Of a stretch of 64,000 nt of DNA, positions 16,827 through 24,653 are shown piece by piece. The stretch covers positions 186,001-250,000 of the forward strand of contig NZ_JBLBVL010000007.1 of the NCBI RefSeq assembly GCF_047250365.1. The letters are read 5' to 3'. The notes under the pieces are model-generated. The model did not search any database, was not told the DNA's origin, and saw only the letters and a list, made by a program, of their open reading frames with translations. The position numbers and the translations under genes were made by a program. Position 1 is the stretch's first letter. Each line of letters opens with the position of its first letter. Source of the stretch: Thaumasiovibrio sp047250365 (lineage in GTDB: Bacteria > Pseudomonadota > Gammaproteobacteria > Enterobacterales > Vibrionaceae).

Positions 16827-18275
16827 ATGGAAATTATAAAAATGAAAATGATGAAAAAGCATGCTGTAACCTTACTTGCCTTGTGTGTTTCTGGTGCCCT
16901 ACACGCTAATGAAAACTCAACCAACACTGAGACGATTGCCGGCTGGCCAGATCGTAGTCCGATGGTATTTTGGGGAGATCGAGCCAATGAAGATTGGAGC
17001 TATGTGGATAACCTAGATGAAAGCCAAAAAAGTTTCTCTGAAAAACTGAAGCGTTTAGACATCAACGAAAGCGGTGATTGGAAAGTCTCATTGAGCGGTA
17101 ATCTTAAAGCCTCACTAGATAACCGTTGGAATCATATGTACGACGGTGATAACCGTAAAAAGAACGAGTTACGTACTCGTATGCATTTTTCTGCCGATGT
17201 CACTTACCAAGACTGGATGCGCGTGTTTGGTGAGATTCGCACCAATTACACAAACCTTGATAGACCTGGCCCAGTGGATGACGCAGGGACCGACTTTCAT
17301 CAACTGTTCACTGAGTTCAAATTGATTGATAATGGTGATCAGTATTTAAGTACACGTCTAGGTCGTCAAGAAATCTACTTAAATGAATGGCAGATGATGA
17401 ACCGCGAACCAACCCCAGTGCAATCAAGTTGGAATGCTGCAACTGCTAAATACAGTGTGTCTGGCATCAATTTTGATGTTTACTACGGTGAAGAAGTGTT
17501 CCCATTGTATTCTGATGGCAGCTTTAGTGGTAACTGGGACGATAAAACAAACGGTAAGAAATCAACGGGTGTGTTCGCCAACTGGAGAACTGATTTTGGA
17601 GCAATGCAGGCTTATGTGATGAGTAATCAACTCACTAACGAAAGCTTTGTTAACGCGCCAGACGGTGACGTTGATATTCAAGTATTAGGTTTGCACGCTC
17701 ACGACTTTGTTAGTGAAGGATTCGGTTACATGCTTGATGGTGTGTACCAGTTTGGTGACCATGCAGGTAAAGACATCTCCGCTTATATGGCGTACGCAGA
17801 TTTGAACTATAACTGGAAATCGGATTGGAACTACCGTGTTGGCATGAACCTACACTATGCGTCTGGCTCAGATGCGGACAGCGATAAAGTTAACACCTTC
17901 AACCCGTTATGGACAGGTGATCCGCTAGGCTTTGCGCATGATGGCGCTTACGGTAACGCAATGCAAGTTGGTGGTTACTCAGTTATTGAATACGCACCTA
18001 AGCAGACGATTATTACTGGTTTCATGTCGACGTGGCGTGCGAATACGGATGATGCGATCTATACCCTTAACCAGGATGTGTTGTTTGGTGAAGATTCCGA
18101 TGAAAAATACGCGTACACCCAGCTCTACCTACAGTTCCATAATTACATTACTGGCAACCTAAAAACAGAAGTGAACACTTACTATGCGCTATCTAGTGAC
18201 TTCACGGATGATGTTGTCGGTTCTAATAGTAAAGATATTGCGCGTGTAGAGTTGGCTTTGATTTACAACTTCTAA
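16827..18275 (+). CDS. Outer-membrane porin, alginate-export (AlgE)-like
   Basis: A 482-residue outer-membrane beta-barrel. A signal peptide is evident (MKKHAVTLLALCVSGALHA, cleavage before NENS); the coded start could be 16827 or one of the following ATGs at 16842 and 16848. The mature protein has alternating strands, the segment FNPLWTGDPLGFAHDG typical of the alginate-export domain, and a C-terminal phenylalanine (LALIYNF) used for barrel insertion. As the last gene of the island it likely lets the sugar through the outer membrane. The specificity is not known; alginate itself is unlikely given a PTS partner. Confidence 0.85.
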   Translation: MEIIKMKMMKKHAVTLLALCVSGALHANENSTNTETIAGWPDRSPMVFWGDRANEDWSYVDNLDESQKSFSEKLKRLDINESGDWKVSLSGNLKASLDNRWNHMYDGDNRKKNELRTRMHFSADVTYQDWMRVFGEIRTNYTNLDRPGPVDDAGTDFHQLFTEFKLIDNGDQYLSTRLGRQEIYLNEWQMMNREPTPVQSSWNAATAKYSVSGINFDVYYGEEVFPLYSDGSFSGNWDDKTNGKKSTGVFANWRTDFGAMQAYVMSNQLTNESFVNAPDGDVDIQVLGLHAHDFVSEGFGYMLDGVYQFGDHAGKDISAYMAYADLNYNWKSDWNYRVGMNLHYASGSDADSDKVNTFNPLWTGDPLGFAHDGAYGNAMQVGGYSVIEYAPKQTIITGFMSTWRANTDDAIYTLNQDVLFGEDSDEKYAYTQLYLQFHNYITGNLKTEVNTYYALSSDFTDDVVGSNSKDIARVELALIYNF

Positions 18276-18423
18276 TCTGCGACACATTATTATATTCCGT
18301 CGATGAAAACAGTTATTCACTTCAATGGTCCTTTCACTGAGTGCTATGTGATTTATACTGTCGCATGACATTATCGTGCGCTTCCTTCTCTTACGCTACT
18401 CAGCGCAACTGAAGTTACCAACC

Positions 18424-18456
18424 AATGAGCCTCAAGGGAAACCTTAGAGGTTCATT
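18424..18456 (+). terminator. Terminator after the sugar-island operon
   Basis: AATGAGCCTCAAGG and CCTTAGAGGTTCATT form a 14-15-bp stem with a GAAA tetraloop (18438-18441) and one or two mismatches, followed by TTCG. It lies about 150 bp downstream of the porin stop and is probably the operon end. I see no gene between 18276 and 18642. Confidence 0.6.
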
Positions 18457-18642
18457 TTCGTAATACCTCACTACCTAATCTCTAGAAATCGGTAACAAGA
18501 AATGTCCAATTATTAGCTAAGACTTTGATGGTTTGGCAGGTGTCACTGGATGATCAAACTCTTGCTCAATACTAAATCGTATTTTCCGCCCCAAGCTTTC
18601 TAAAATCGGTTAAACTGATTAAAAGTTAACCGGATTTTTGTT

Positions 18643-18789
18643 ATGGCAAAATAAAAGTACGTTTTAACTGAAAAGCAAATTACTCAACGGATTAAAGAAG
18701 GCCGTGGTGGGGGAAGGCTTTCTGACTATAAGCCGTGGTTGTATGTTAATGAGGCTCCCTCACAAGGTCGCTCTTAGCAAGTCTACTCT
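18643..18789 (+). pseudogene. tnsA: tnsA N-terminal remnant, copy 2
   Basis: Almost the same DNA as 4563-4686: MAK, TAA at codon 4 (18652-18654), KYVLTEKQITQRIKEGRG, then SDYKPWLYVNEAPSQGRS, a second stop and QVYS. It runs a few codons further into TnsA than copy 1 and ends in unrecognised sequence. The upstream inverted repeat (18607-18633) is also shared, but the three TnsB-type sites are absent. Together the two copies form direct repeats of about 155 bp around the sugar island. Confidence 0.85.
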
Positions 18790-19326
18790 TTGCCACCAGT
18801 CGGTTCGTGAGCAGATAAAAAATACTTTTGCTATTCCACGTAGTCAAATTGTGTTGGGTTATTTGGACAGGCGGGAAGAACCATTTTTAAGATGCACATA
18901 CGCCGTTGGATGAAAAGCGAGGTCAATTGCTGACAATTCAATGCATTTGGCCAGTGTATATTCATCATGAAGTGAATTATCAACAAACTATTCTGCAAAG
19001 CACATTCGCCAAAAGTGTACGCTAATGTGCTCATTTAAAGCGATTTTAACGATATTACACGGTCATTTTTCTGCGCGAATACAAAGTTAATCTGGTTAAA
19101 AACAAAACAATCCTTTACATTAAACCAATAAAGAGCGATGATGGCGTCGCTCTGTAGTTCAGAGTTATTAAATGGAAAATAAAGTTCTTAAAGTTAAGCC
19201 CTCAGAATTCGCTAGTTGTTATCCTCAGAGTTTCCCTTCTTTAGCTTCATCATGCATTAAATAATTCAATGTCTCAGCGTGTTGCATTTTTAGCAACTAA
19301 TTTAAATTTTTAAAAAGGGACAATCT
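18790..19326. other. Gene-free stretch with a hairpin, leader of the cold-shock gene
   Basis: No convincing gene. AGAGCGA (19132-19138) pairs with TCGCTCT (19147-19153). The last 170 bases before 19327 are AT-rich and probably hold the promoter and a long 5' untranslated leader, as is usual for cspA-type genes. The part next to the tnsA remnant may be more decayed transposon DNA, but I could not identify it. Confidence 0.45.
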
Positions 19327-19539
19327 ATGTCTAATAAAACAACGGGTTCTGTAAAATGGTTTAACGAAGCTAAAGGTTTCGGATTTTTGACGCAAGACAA
19401 TGGTGGTGCTGACGTGTTTGTTCACTTCAATGCTATTGTTTCAGAAGGCTTCAAGACGCTAATGGAAGGTCAAAAAGTCGCTTTCAATATAGAACAAGGG
19501 AAGAAAGGTCTTCACGCTGTGGATGTTACCACTTCTTAA
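19327..19539 (+). CDS. CspA-family cold-shock protein
   Basis: A 70-residue single-strand nucleic-acid-binding protein, an RNA chaperone and antiterminator. RNP1 is KGFGFL and RNP2 VFVHF, after the typical start TGSVKWFNEAKG. AAAGGGA at 19315-19321 is the Shine-Dalgarno. The AT-rich upstream region suits a cold-regulated leader. Confidence 0.95.
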   Translation: MSNKTTGSVKWFNEAKGFGFLTQDNGGADVFVHFNAIVSEGFKTLMEGQKVAFNIEQGKKGLHAVDVTTS

Positions 19540-19550
19540 GTAAATGATAT

Positions 19551-19577
19551 TATAGGAGGTGATTACCGCCTTCTATA
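19551..19577 (+). terminator. Hairpin after the cold-shock gene
   Basis: TATAGGAGGTG (19551-19561) pairs with CCGCCTTCTATA (19566-19577) through an 11-bp stem with two G-T pairs and a 5-nt loop. A C-rich run rather than a T-run follows, so it is more likely an RNA-stability hairpin or a weak terminator. The left arm happens to resemble a very strong Shine-Dalgarno, but no start codon follows. Confidence 0.5.
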
Positions 19578-19701
19578 CCCCCCCCAACAAAATAGATAAT
19601 CAACTGATTTACCTCATAAAAAGATGCTGTCATTATGCTCTTGTTTTTAGTGGATTTTTTGGTTTTAACTATAAAATACTAAAATAAACGAGAAATTAAG
19701 T

Positions 19702-19908
19702 ATGACGACATATAATATTAAATATATCAACGAAAATAATAATACATTAAGATTAGAAACTGTTTTTATGCGAGGCTTAAAAGGTGCAAAAATATCAGCA
19801 TCATCTTGTGCTCCATTTTGTACCAGTAGAATTGAGCTTAGAGATATTATTGGAACACTCTTGGCACATAAAGAGCACGGTGTTTGGGTTAATGCAACAG
19901 GATCTTAG
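19702..19908 (+). CDS. Small hypothetical protein (68 residues)
   Basis: Starts MTTYNIKYINENNNTLRLET and contains two cysteines (SASSCAPFCTSR). No membrane segment or signal peptide is visible. I do not recognise the family. The ATG is preceded by ACGAGAAATTAAGT, a weak ribosome site. Its place right after a cold-shock gene suggests a small accessory or stress protein, but nothing in it shows a function. Confidence 0.6.
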   Translation: MTTYNIKYINENNNTLRLETVFMRGLKGAKISASSCAPFCTSRIELRDIIGTLLAHKEHGVWVNATGS

Positions 19909-19980
19909 TGTCTAATTGGCACTCATTTATGAATACGTTGAACGTCTAAATCCGATATTATTAGCATGAGTGACTTAGTC

Positions 19981-20006
19981 GTCATGAGTAAATAGTTATT
20001 CATGAC
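19981..20006 (+). terminator. Hairpin after the small hypothetical gene
   Basis: GTCATGA (19981-19987) pairs with TCATGAC (20000-20006), followed by TTTC. The rest of 19909-20187 shows no gene. Confidence 0.45.
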
Positions 20007-20187
20007 TTTCTAATTTGACAAAGTTGCTGAAACAGGGGAACACCCCGTAAAAAATAATTGGTTACGTGGTATTCAAATATCTACTGACTAAAGGTTGTTT
20101 TGCCTTGCATTAATAACATTAATGTTTTTCATTATCGGAAATTTCCTTAAGTCAGTTAGTGGTTATGATGGAGGAATTCGACGTTTG

Positions 20188-20751
20188 CTATTGATAATTA
20201 ACGCTATACTTCACCTGAACAAAGTCGTTAGCAAAAGCGGTTGCTTGCGCTTGATCCAATTTGATGTCTTTAATGGTTTTACCAAAAAGCGGAATACCTT
20301 CACCTAATAGTACTGGTGCACGGGTAATGGTTATTTCATCAATTAATTCAAGGTTAATAAACGCTTGGATCGTCGCGCCGCCATCAATGTAGGCATGTCG
20401 ATATCCTTCACTATCGAGTTTTGACACCAATGCTTGAAGATCGCCAGAGTACATCTCAACGTGATCTTTTACATTTTCTGGCGCTTGTTTAACGGTATTG
20501 CTTAGCACAATGATGCGTGTATCACCATACGGCCATTGGTCAGGCGTTAGATTCATACTTGAAATCATTTCCATGCATTTGCGGCCCATGATTAGGCAAT
20601 CAACAGATGCCATATACTCTGCAAAGCCCATATCAGCCTGATCACCCATATCGACATCAGTGTTTCCTGCGGCTTCCAACCAATCAACGCTGCCATTTTC
20701 TCTGGCAATAAAACCATCTACACTGGTTGCGATATATACAGAACATTTCAT
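20188..20751 (-). CDS. Dihydrofolate-reductase/RibD C-terminal family protein
   Basis: A 187-residue NADPH-dependent reductase-like protein (YyaP/RibD_C type). Visible: MKCSVYIATSVDGFIAREN at the start, CLIMGRKCMEMI, IIVLSNTV, and the nucleotide-binding AYIDGGATIQAFI near residue 125. It ends LGEGIPLFGKT and KYSV, typical of the family. It is divergent from a TetR-type regulator gene 121 bp away, which is a common arrangement for regulator and target. The substrate is unknown. Confidence 0.85.
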   Translation of the reverse strand: MKCSVYIATSVDGFIARENGSVDWLEAAGNTDVDMGDQADMGFAEYMASVDCLIMGRKCMEMISSMNLTPDQWPYGDTRIIVLSNTVKQAPENVKDHVEMYSGDLQALVSKLDSEGYRHAYIDGGATIQAFINLELIDEITITRAPVLLGEGIPLFGKTIKDIKLDQAQATAFANDFVQVKYSVNYQ

Positions 20752-20872
20752 ACTTTCATCTCTTGTTGAGTTTTACCGAACTCACCATAGTCCTTCCCTT
20801 GGTTTTAAGTTCAGCATCGATTATAATTATTCTACACTGTAGAAATTAATATTAGTCTAGCGAGGGGAGATA

Positions 20873-21433
20873 ATGTCTGTCAAGGAGAAAAAACGGGGCC
20901 GCCCAAAAGGGGCAGGTAGTCAACTCAGTGCTGAAATCATCATTGCTACGGCTAAAGCATTGATGAAAGAGGAAGGGAAAGTCCCTAGTATTCGAAAGTT
21001 AGCATCTTGTCTAAATGCTGATGCGATGGCGATTTACTACTACTTCGAGAACAAAAATAAATTATTGGAAGCCATCGTTACCTCACTGATTGAAGATATC
21101 TATGAACCCAATATGCGTGAAGACTGGAGGCAAGAACTCTACACACTGTGTATCAGCTATGTCTCTTTATTGAACGACCATTCCGGCTTATTGGAAACGC
21201 TACTCAGCATGAATGCTAAGAGTCCTGCTGGAGTATTTATTGAAAAGTTTCACGTTGTTATTGAGCCATTAAACCTAGACACAGTCACTGCCAAAAGTGC
21301 ATTGGACCTGTTGGTTGATTATCTTCATGGGTTCGCTCTAGCGCTAAATTGCAATCATGGTCATTCAAAGCTTGATGTTGAAATGATAAAAGGCCCTCTT
21401 AATATGTACTGTATCGCTTTGGAAAACGCATAG
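20873..21433 (+). CDS. TetR/AcrR-family regulator
   Basis: A 186-residue one-component regulator. A basic start (KEKKRGRPKGAGSQ) precedes the TetR helix-turn-helix (IRKLASCLNADAMAIYYYFE, then NKNKLLEAIV). The C-terminal half is the variable ligand domain. GGGGAG at 20864-20869 is the ribosome site. It probably controls the divergent reductase gene at 20188-20751. Confidence 0.88.
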   Translation: MSVKEKKRGRPKGAGSQLSAEIIIATAKALMKEEGKVPSIRKLASCLNADAMAIYYYFENKNKLLEAIVTSLIEDIYEPNMREDWRQELYTLCISYVSLLNDHSGLLETLLSMNAKSPAGVFIEKFHVVIEPLNLDTVTAKSALDLLVDYLHGFALALNCNHGHSKLDVEMIKGPLNMYCIALENA

Positions 21434-21595
21434 ACTGCTCTGTATGATGAGAATGAACGCGTTATTCATTACAGTAAAGATCTGGGTACAACGTGGCATC
21501 TATTAGATGTCTCTTATGCAGAGTTTAAATCTGTATGGACCGATGGTAGTGCACGCTTCCAAACGTGTTTCTTTGATAATTATCTACCTAGATAG
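21434..21595 (+). pseudogene. Orphan coding remnant after the TetR gene
   Basis: The same frame as the TetR gene stays open for 54 codons after its stop and reads like protein (YDENERVIHYSKDLGTTW, HLLDVSYAEFKSVW), ending at TAG 21593-21595. It has no start codon of its own before the middle. It looks like the C-terminal end of another small gene joined here by deletion. I do not recognise the family. Confidence 0.45.
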
Positions 21596-21629
21596 TTATT
21601 GGCTATATGTGACGCGCCAACTCAGTCCA

Positions 21630-21929
21630 CTACGACGGCTTCTTTTGTGCAATGTGGATAAACACCATGCCAATTAACCCTTGAATGGCGATAACGATCA
21701 AGAACAGGTGCATACTAATCTCGGCTAGGATAACCGCATTTCTTCCCTGACGCGCTATATTGGCAATAAATTCAGGCCATTGTGCCAGCAGCAATGCCGG
21801 AATTATCGCAAAGCTTAATGCTGCGCCTTTATACAACCAGTGGCGTGATTTCCATTGCTGAGCTGGCATTGTCTTGTAGCGACCAATTGTCCATAAAATA
21901 GCACTGAGTAAGACAACAAAGCTCTTCAT
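21630..21929 (-). CDS. Small membrane protein, unknown family
   Basis: About 99 residues if started at the methionine of MKSFVVLLSAILW; an upstream ATG at 21950 would add seven residues. Three hydrophobic stretches are visible (FVVLLSAILWTIG, ALSFAIIPALLLAQW and a long LAEISMHLFLIVIAIQGLIG). It is probably an inner-membrane protein. No function can be assigned. Confidence 0.65.
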   Translation of the reverse strand: MKSFVVLLSAILWTIGRYKTMPAQQWKSRHWLYKGAALSFAIIPALLLAQWPEFIANIARQGRNAVILAEISMHLFLIVIAIQGLIGMVFIHIAQKKPS

Positions 21930-22130
21930 GATAAACTCTCTTAAAATCAAATTATCTTAATTCGCATGAGACTATCATAACTAAAATTGATGTTAAGGAA
22001 AAGTTGATATGACGCGTGGCAATTCCATTATTGATAAATTGAGTAGAAAGCGCTAAAGCGCGGTATGACTGGCTTTGTCGATATTAATTTATTGGAATTG
22101 AAATATAAGTACTCATAATACATAGGTCTG

Positions 22131-23024
22131 TTAACGGGCTGCTTTAAGTATTTCCTGTGCTTGAGGGCTTTGGCTCAGCTGTCTTGCGCCCATAAACTCA
22201 CAGCTTAATGTCGCAATGTGATTTGCAGTAGCTAGCGATTTTTCCACCTCTACACCTTTGCCGATTAGCATGGCTAAAATGCCAATAAATATATCTCCAG
22301 CACCAGTGGTATCAACAATATTGATTTCTTCTGTCGGTAATTGGCCATATGTATCGTTATATAGCCATGCGCAGCCTCGTTGCGCTAACGTCACTACCGC
22401 AGATCCTCCCACACGGCGTGTGGCCTTAGTTAACGCTTTGCGATGGTTGATATCGGATGTCATTGCCAGAAGAGAAGGGTGATTGAAAACGCAACAGTCA
22501 GCCAGTTCAAATAATTCAATTAAGGTATTGTCAAAAAAGCTAACGCGCAGAAATGAAGGAATACCGTGTTGTTTGGCGCGTTCAAATAGGACTTTAGCAC
22601 CTTCTGGCCACGTTAAATCTGCAACGATAGCGGAGACATGGGTTAAATCGATATCAAACAATGACGAGGTATCTTTAGGCATGTTTGGATCGTTATAAAT
22701 GTAGTTTTTTAACGATTGGTCATCTGAAAGAATAATCGTAGCGATAGAAGACTGTGCGTGGGGATAACACAAACAATGACTAATATTAACCCCATGAGCT
22801 TCAAGCTCTTTGGTGATTTGAGTGCCAACCATATCTTGGCCAATGCGGCCAATAAATTCGACACTTTCACCGGCATCTGCAATGGCCACTGCGGCGGTTG
22901 CTGCCACGCCACCACCATTGACACTGAAAGCCTGTGCATAGCATTTGGTCGCTGCCATTTGCGTAGCGCTGACTGAAAAGGTTTGGTCCCATGTAGCGTT
23001 GCCAATGCAAATAACTGTATTCAA
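22131..23024 (-). CDS. PfkB-family carbohydrate kinase, second of two sisters
   Basis: ATP-dependent sugar kinase of 297 residues, ribokinase superfamily. It opens ICIGNATWDQTF and has GGGVAATAAVAIADAGESVE near residue 35. The C-terminal catalytic motif is VDTTGAGDIFIGIL, with the base aspartate in GAGD. The start codon is TTG, preceded by AAAGAAGAA. It clearly resembles the kinase at 28362-29252, and both resemble YihV (sulfofructose kinase). It is the last gene of the lar operon, separated from larB by a strong GC hairpin. Confidence 0.9.
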   Translation of the reverse strand: MNTVICIGNATWDQTFSVSATQMAATKCYAQAFSVNGGGVAATAAVAIADAGESVEFIGRIGQDMVGTQITKELEAHGVNISHCLCYPHAQSSIATIILSDDQSLKNYIYNDPNMPKDTSSLFDIDLTHVSAIVADLTWPEGAKVLFERAKQHGIPSFLRVSFFDNTLIELFELADCCVFNHPSLLAMTSDINHRKALTKATRRVGGSAVVTLAQRGCAWLYNDTYGQLPTEEINIVDTTGAGDIFIGILAMLIGKGVEVEKSLATANHIATLSCEFMGARQLSQSPQAQEILKAAR

Positions 23025-23109
23025 AACAAATTCTTCTTTTAAGTTGTGGGGTGACGTTGGTTGTATTGTAACGGATACAGCAATGTTATTAAACTGATCA
23101 TTTTAAGGT

Positions 23110-23131
23110 GGGCCCCCAATACAGGGGGCCC
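23110..23131 (-). other. Strong GC hairpin between larB and the distal kinase
   Basis: GGGCCCCC (23110-23117) and GGGGGCCC (23124-23131) form a perfect 8-bp GC stem with a 6-nt loop. On the minus strand it is followed by ACCTTAAAATG, without a real T-run. It may reduce read-through to the kinase gene or protect the lar message from 3' decay. Confidence 0.55.
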
Positions 23132-23163
23132 TAGCCAGTGCACCGAAGTGCTTTGCGCCTGGC

Positions 23164-23847
23164 TTATGCGCGGGGCTCGGTGACTCTGTCTTGTGGACAG
23201 AATTGATTAATTAATTTGATAGCGGCACAAGCGGCACCAAAACCGTTGTCGATATTAACCGTGGTTAAACCGGCAGCACAGCTTCCTAAACAGGCGTTAA
23301 GCGCTAGGTGTCCACCTTCACTTACTCCGTAACCGACTGATGTCGGAACTGCGATCATTGGGTTAGCTATCATGCCAGATAGTACGGTTGGAAGCGCCGC
23401 TTCCATTCCGGCAACTGCGATGATGATTTTCGCTTGTTTGATCTCATCTAACCGTTGCGTTAAGCGCCATAAGGCAGCGACACCGACATCTTCATAGCGA
23501 GTGCAATTAATGCCATGATAGTGGAGCGTCGTTTCAACTTCTCGACATACTGCCGCATCTGATGCACCACCAGAAACAATGGCCACGAGAGGTGCGCTAT
23601 CGCCAATGTTGATGTCACCTAATACCGCCGTACGTCCTAGTGGATCGTACATTAAGCACTGCTGATTATCGGCGAGCAAATGATCAAACTTCTGTTGATC
23701 TAATCGAGTTAGCAACAGGCGACGATCTTCTTTTTTCGCCATTGCAATAATGGTATCAATTTGTGTGGCACTTTTGCCTTCACAAAATACCGCTTCTTCC
23801 ACGCCGCATCGTTGGCGGCGTTCGAAGTCCATTGTTATATCAGTCAT
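23164..23847 (-). CDS. larB: LarB, pyridinium 3,5-biscarboxylate synthase
   Basis: Carboxylates and hydrolyses nicotinic acid adenine dinucleotide, the first step to the nickel-pincer nucleotide (NPN) cofactor. The 227 residues belong to the PurE/AIR-carboxylase-like family. The N-terminal RQRCGVEEAVFCEGKSATQI matches LarB. The PurE-like core shows IVSGGASDAAVCREVE, YEDVGVAALWRL, IIAVAGMEAALPTVLSGM and IAVPTSVGYG. Its start overlaps the larE stop by 1 bp (TAATG). Confidence 0.93.
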   Translation of the reverse strand: MTDITMDFERRQRCGVEEAVFCEGKSATQIDTIIAMAKKEDRRLLLTRLDQQKFDHLLADNQQCLMYDPLGRTAVLGDINIGDSAPLVAIVSGGASDAAVCREVETTLHYHGINCTRYEDVGVAALWRLTQRLDEIKQAKIIIAVAGMEAALPTVLSGMIANPMIAVPTSVGYGVSEGGHLALNACLGSCAAGLTTVNIDNGFGAACAAIKLINQFCPQDRVTEPRA

Positions 23848-24653
23848 TAAGCTACTCTCACAAATGCGCTGCCTCGTTGATAAGGCGCGATATCTACTGG
23901 CAATGACAAACCTACGTCTTCTGCCATGGCTTTTGTGTCTGAGATAATACTGTCTATTAACGACTTGTGTAGAGAATTTAATTCTGTTTCGTCAATTTGC
24001 AGGACGAGTCGTTGGGCAAGTATGCGACAACGGACATTTTCTGCTGAAATTTGTTGGCGGACATTGGTTTCCACTCGGTTAATGAGATCTAACTGCTGTG
24101 GATGAATATACACTCCGGTTTCAACGCGACTGGCCAAGCAAGGTGATGCAGGCAGATCAGATATGTCGTCTAATCCGTAGTGTCTTGCGATAGCTCGAAT
24201 CGTCTCTTTATCAATATTGGCTTCGACAAAAGGGTGACGAATCTGATTTTCTTTGGCGGCGATAAGGCCCGGACGATAGTCGCTCAAATCATCTAAATTG
24301 GTGCCAGAAACCACTTGACCAAATTGCAATGAATTCAAGGTCGTGTAAAGGCTAGATTTACAGTGATAACAACGATCGACAGGATTTTCACGGTAAGCGG
24401 TTTTTTCCATTTCACCAGCTTGAACGAGCTCTAACTGCCAGCCTTGCTTTTGCGCGTAGTTTTGAATTCGCTGTGTATCTGCAGACGGAACTGCAGAGGA
24501 GGTCGCATGAACCATTTTGGCATCTTGGCCCAATGTTATATGTGCAACATACGCGAGTGTCATGCTGTCGACACCACCACTGACGGCCACAGTCACCTTC
24601 TTTAGTTCACGCAGAACATGTTGTAGGGCGTGAATTGTATTAGTGATGTTCAT
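23847..24653 (-). CDS. larE: LarE, sulfur-inserting enzyme for NPN cofactor
   Basis: ATP-dependent sulfur transferase of 268 residues that converts the biscarboxylate nucleotide to the bis-thiocarboxylate. The PP-loop VAVSGGVDSMTLA lies near residue 25, followed by HATSSAVPSADTQR. RCYHCKSSLY and SDLPASPCLASRVETG hold cysteines; the one in PCLASR corresponds to the cysteine sacrificed in the lactobacillus enzyme. Two further cysteines in RCYHCK leave open whether this LarE is sacrificial or iron-sulfur-recycling. The start lies inside the end of larC (14-bp overlap). Confidence 0.93.
   Translation of the reverse strand: MNITNTIHALQHVLRELKKVTVAVSGGVDSMTLAYVAHITLGQDAKMVHATSSAVPSADTQRIQNYAQKQGWQLELVQAGEMEKTAYRENPVDRCYHCKSSLYTTLNSLQFGQVVSGTNLDDLSDYRPGLIAAKENQIRHPFVEANIDKETIRAIARHYGLDDISDLPASPCLASRVETGVYIHPQQLDLINRVETNVRQQISAENVRCRILAQRLVLQIDETELNSLHKSLIDSIISDTKAMAEDVGLSLPVDIAPYQRGSAFVRVA

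Noticed and set aside
18307..18317. ACA followed by GTTAT, which would fit the left end of the Tn7-like element plus its target duplication
   Set aside because: An 8-base match is expected about once by chance in 64 kb, and no inverted TnsB-type sites precede it.
18510..18545. AAGACTTTGATGG resembling an inverted TnsB site
   Set aside because: Single, imperfect and without the phased neighbours that make the right end convincing.
18704..18913. Plus-strand frame over the second tnsA remnant
   Set aside because: It is out of frame with the recognisable TnsA residues and shows no family motif.
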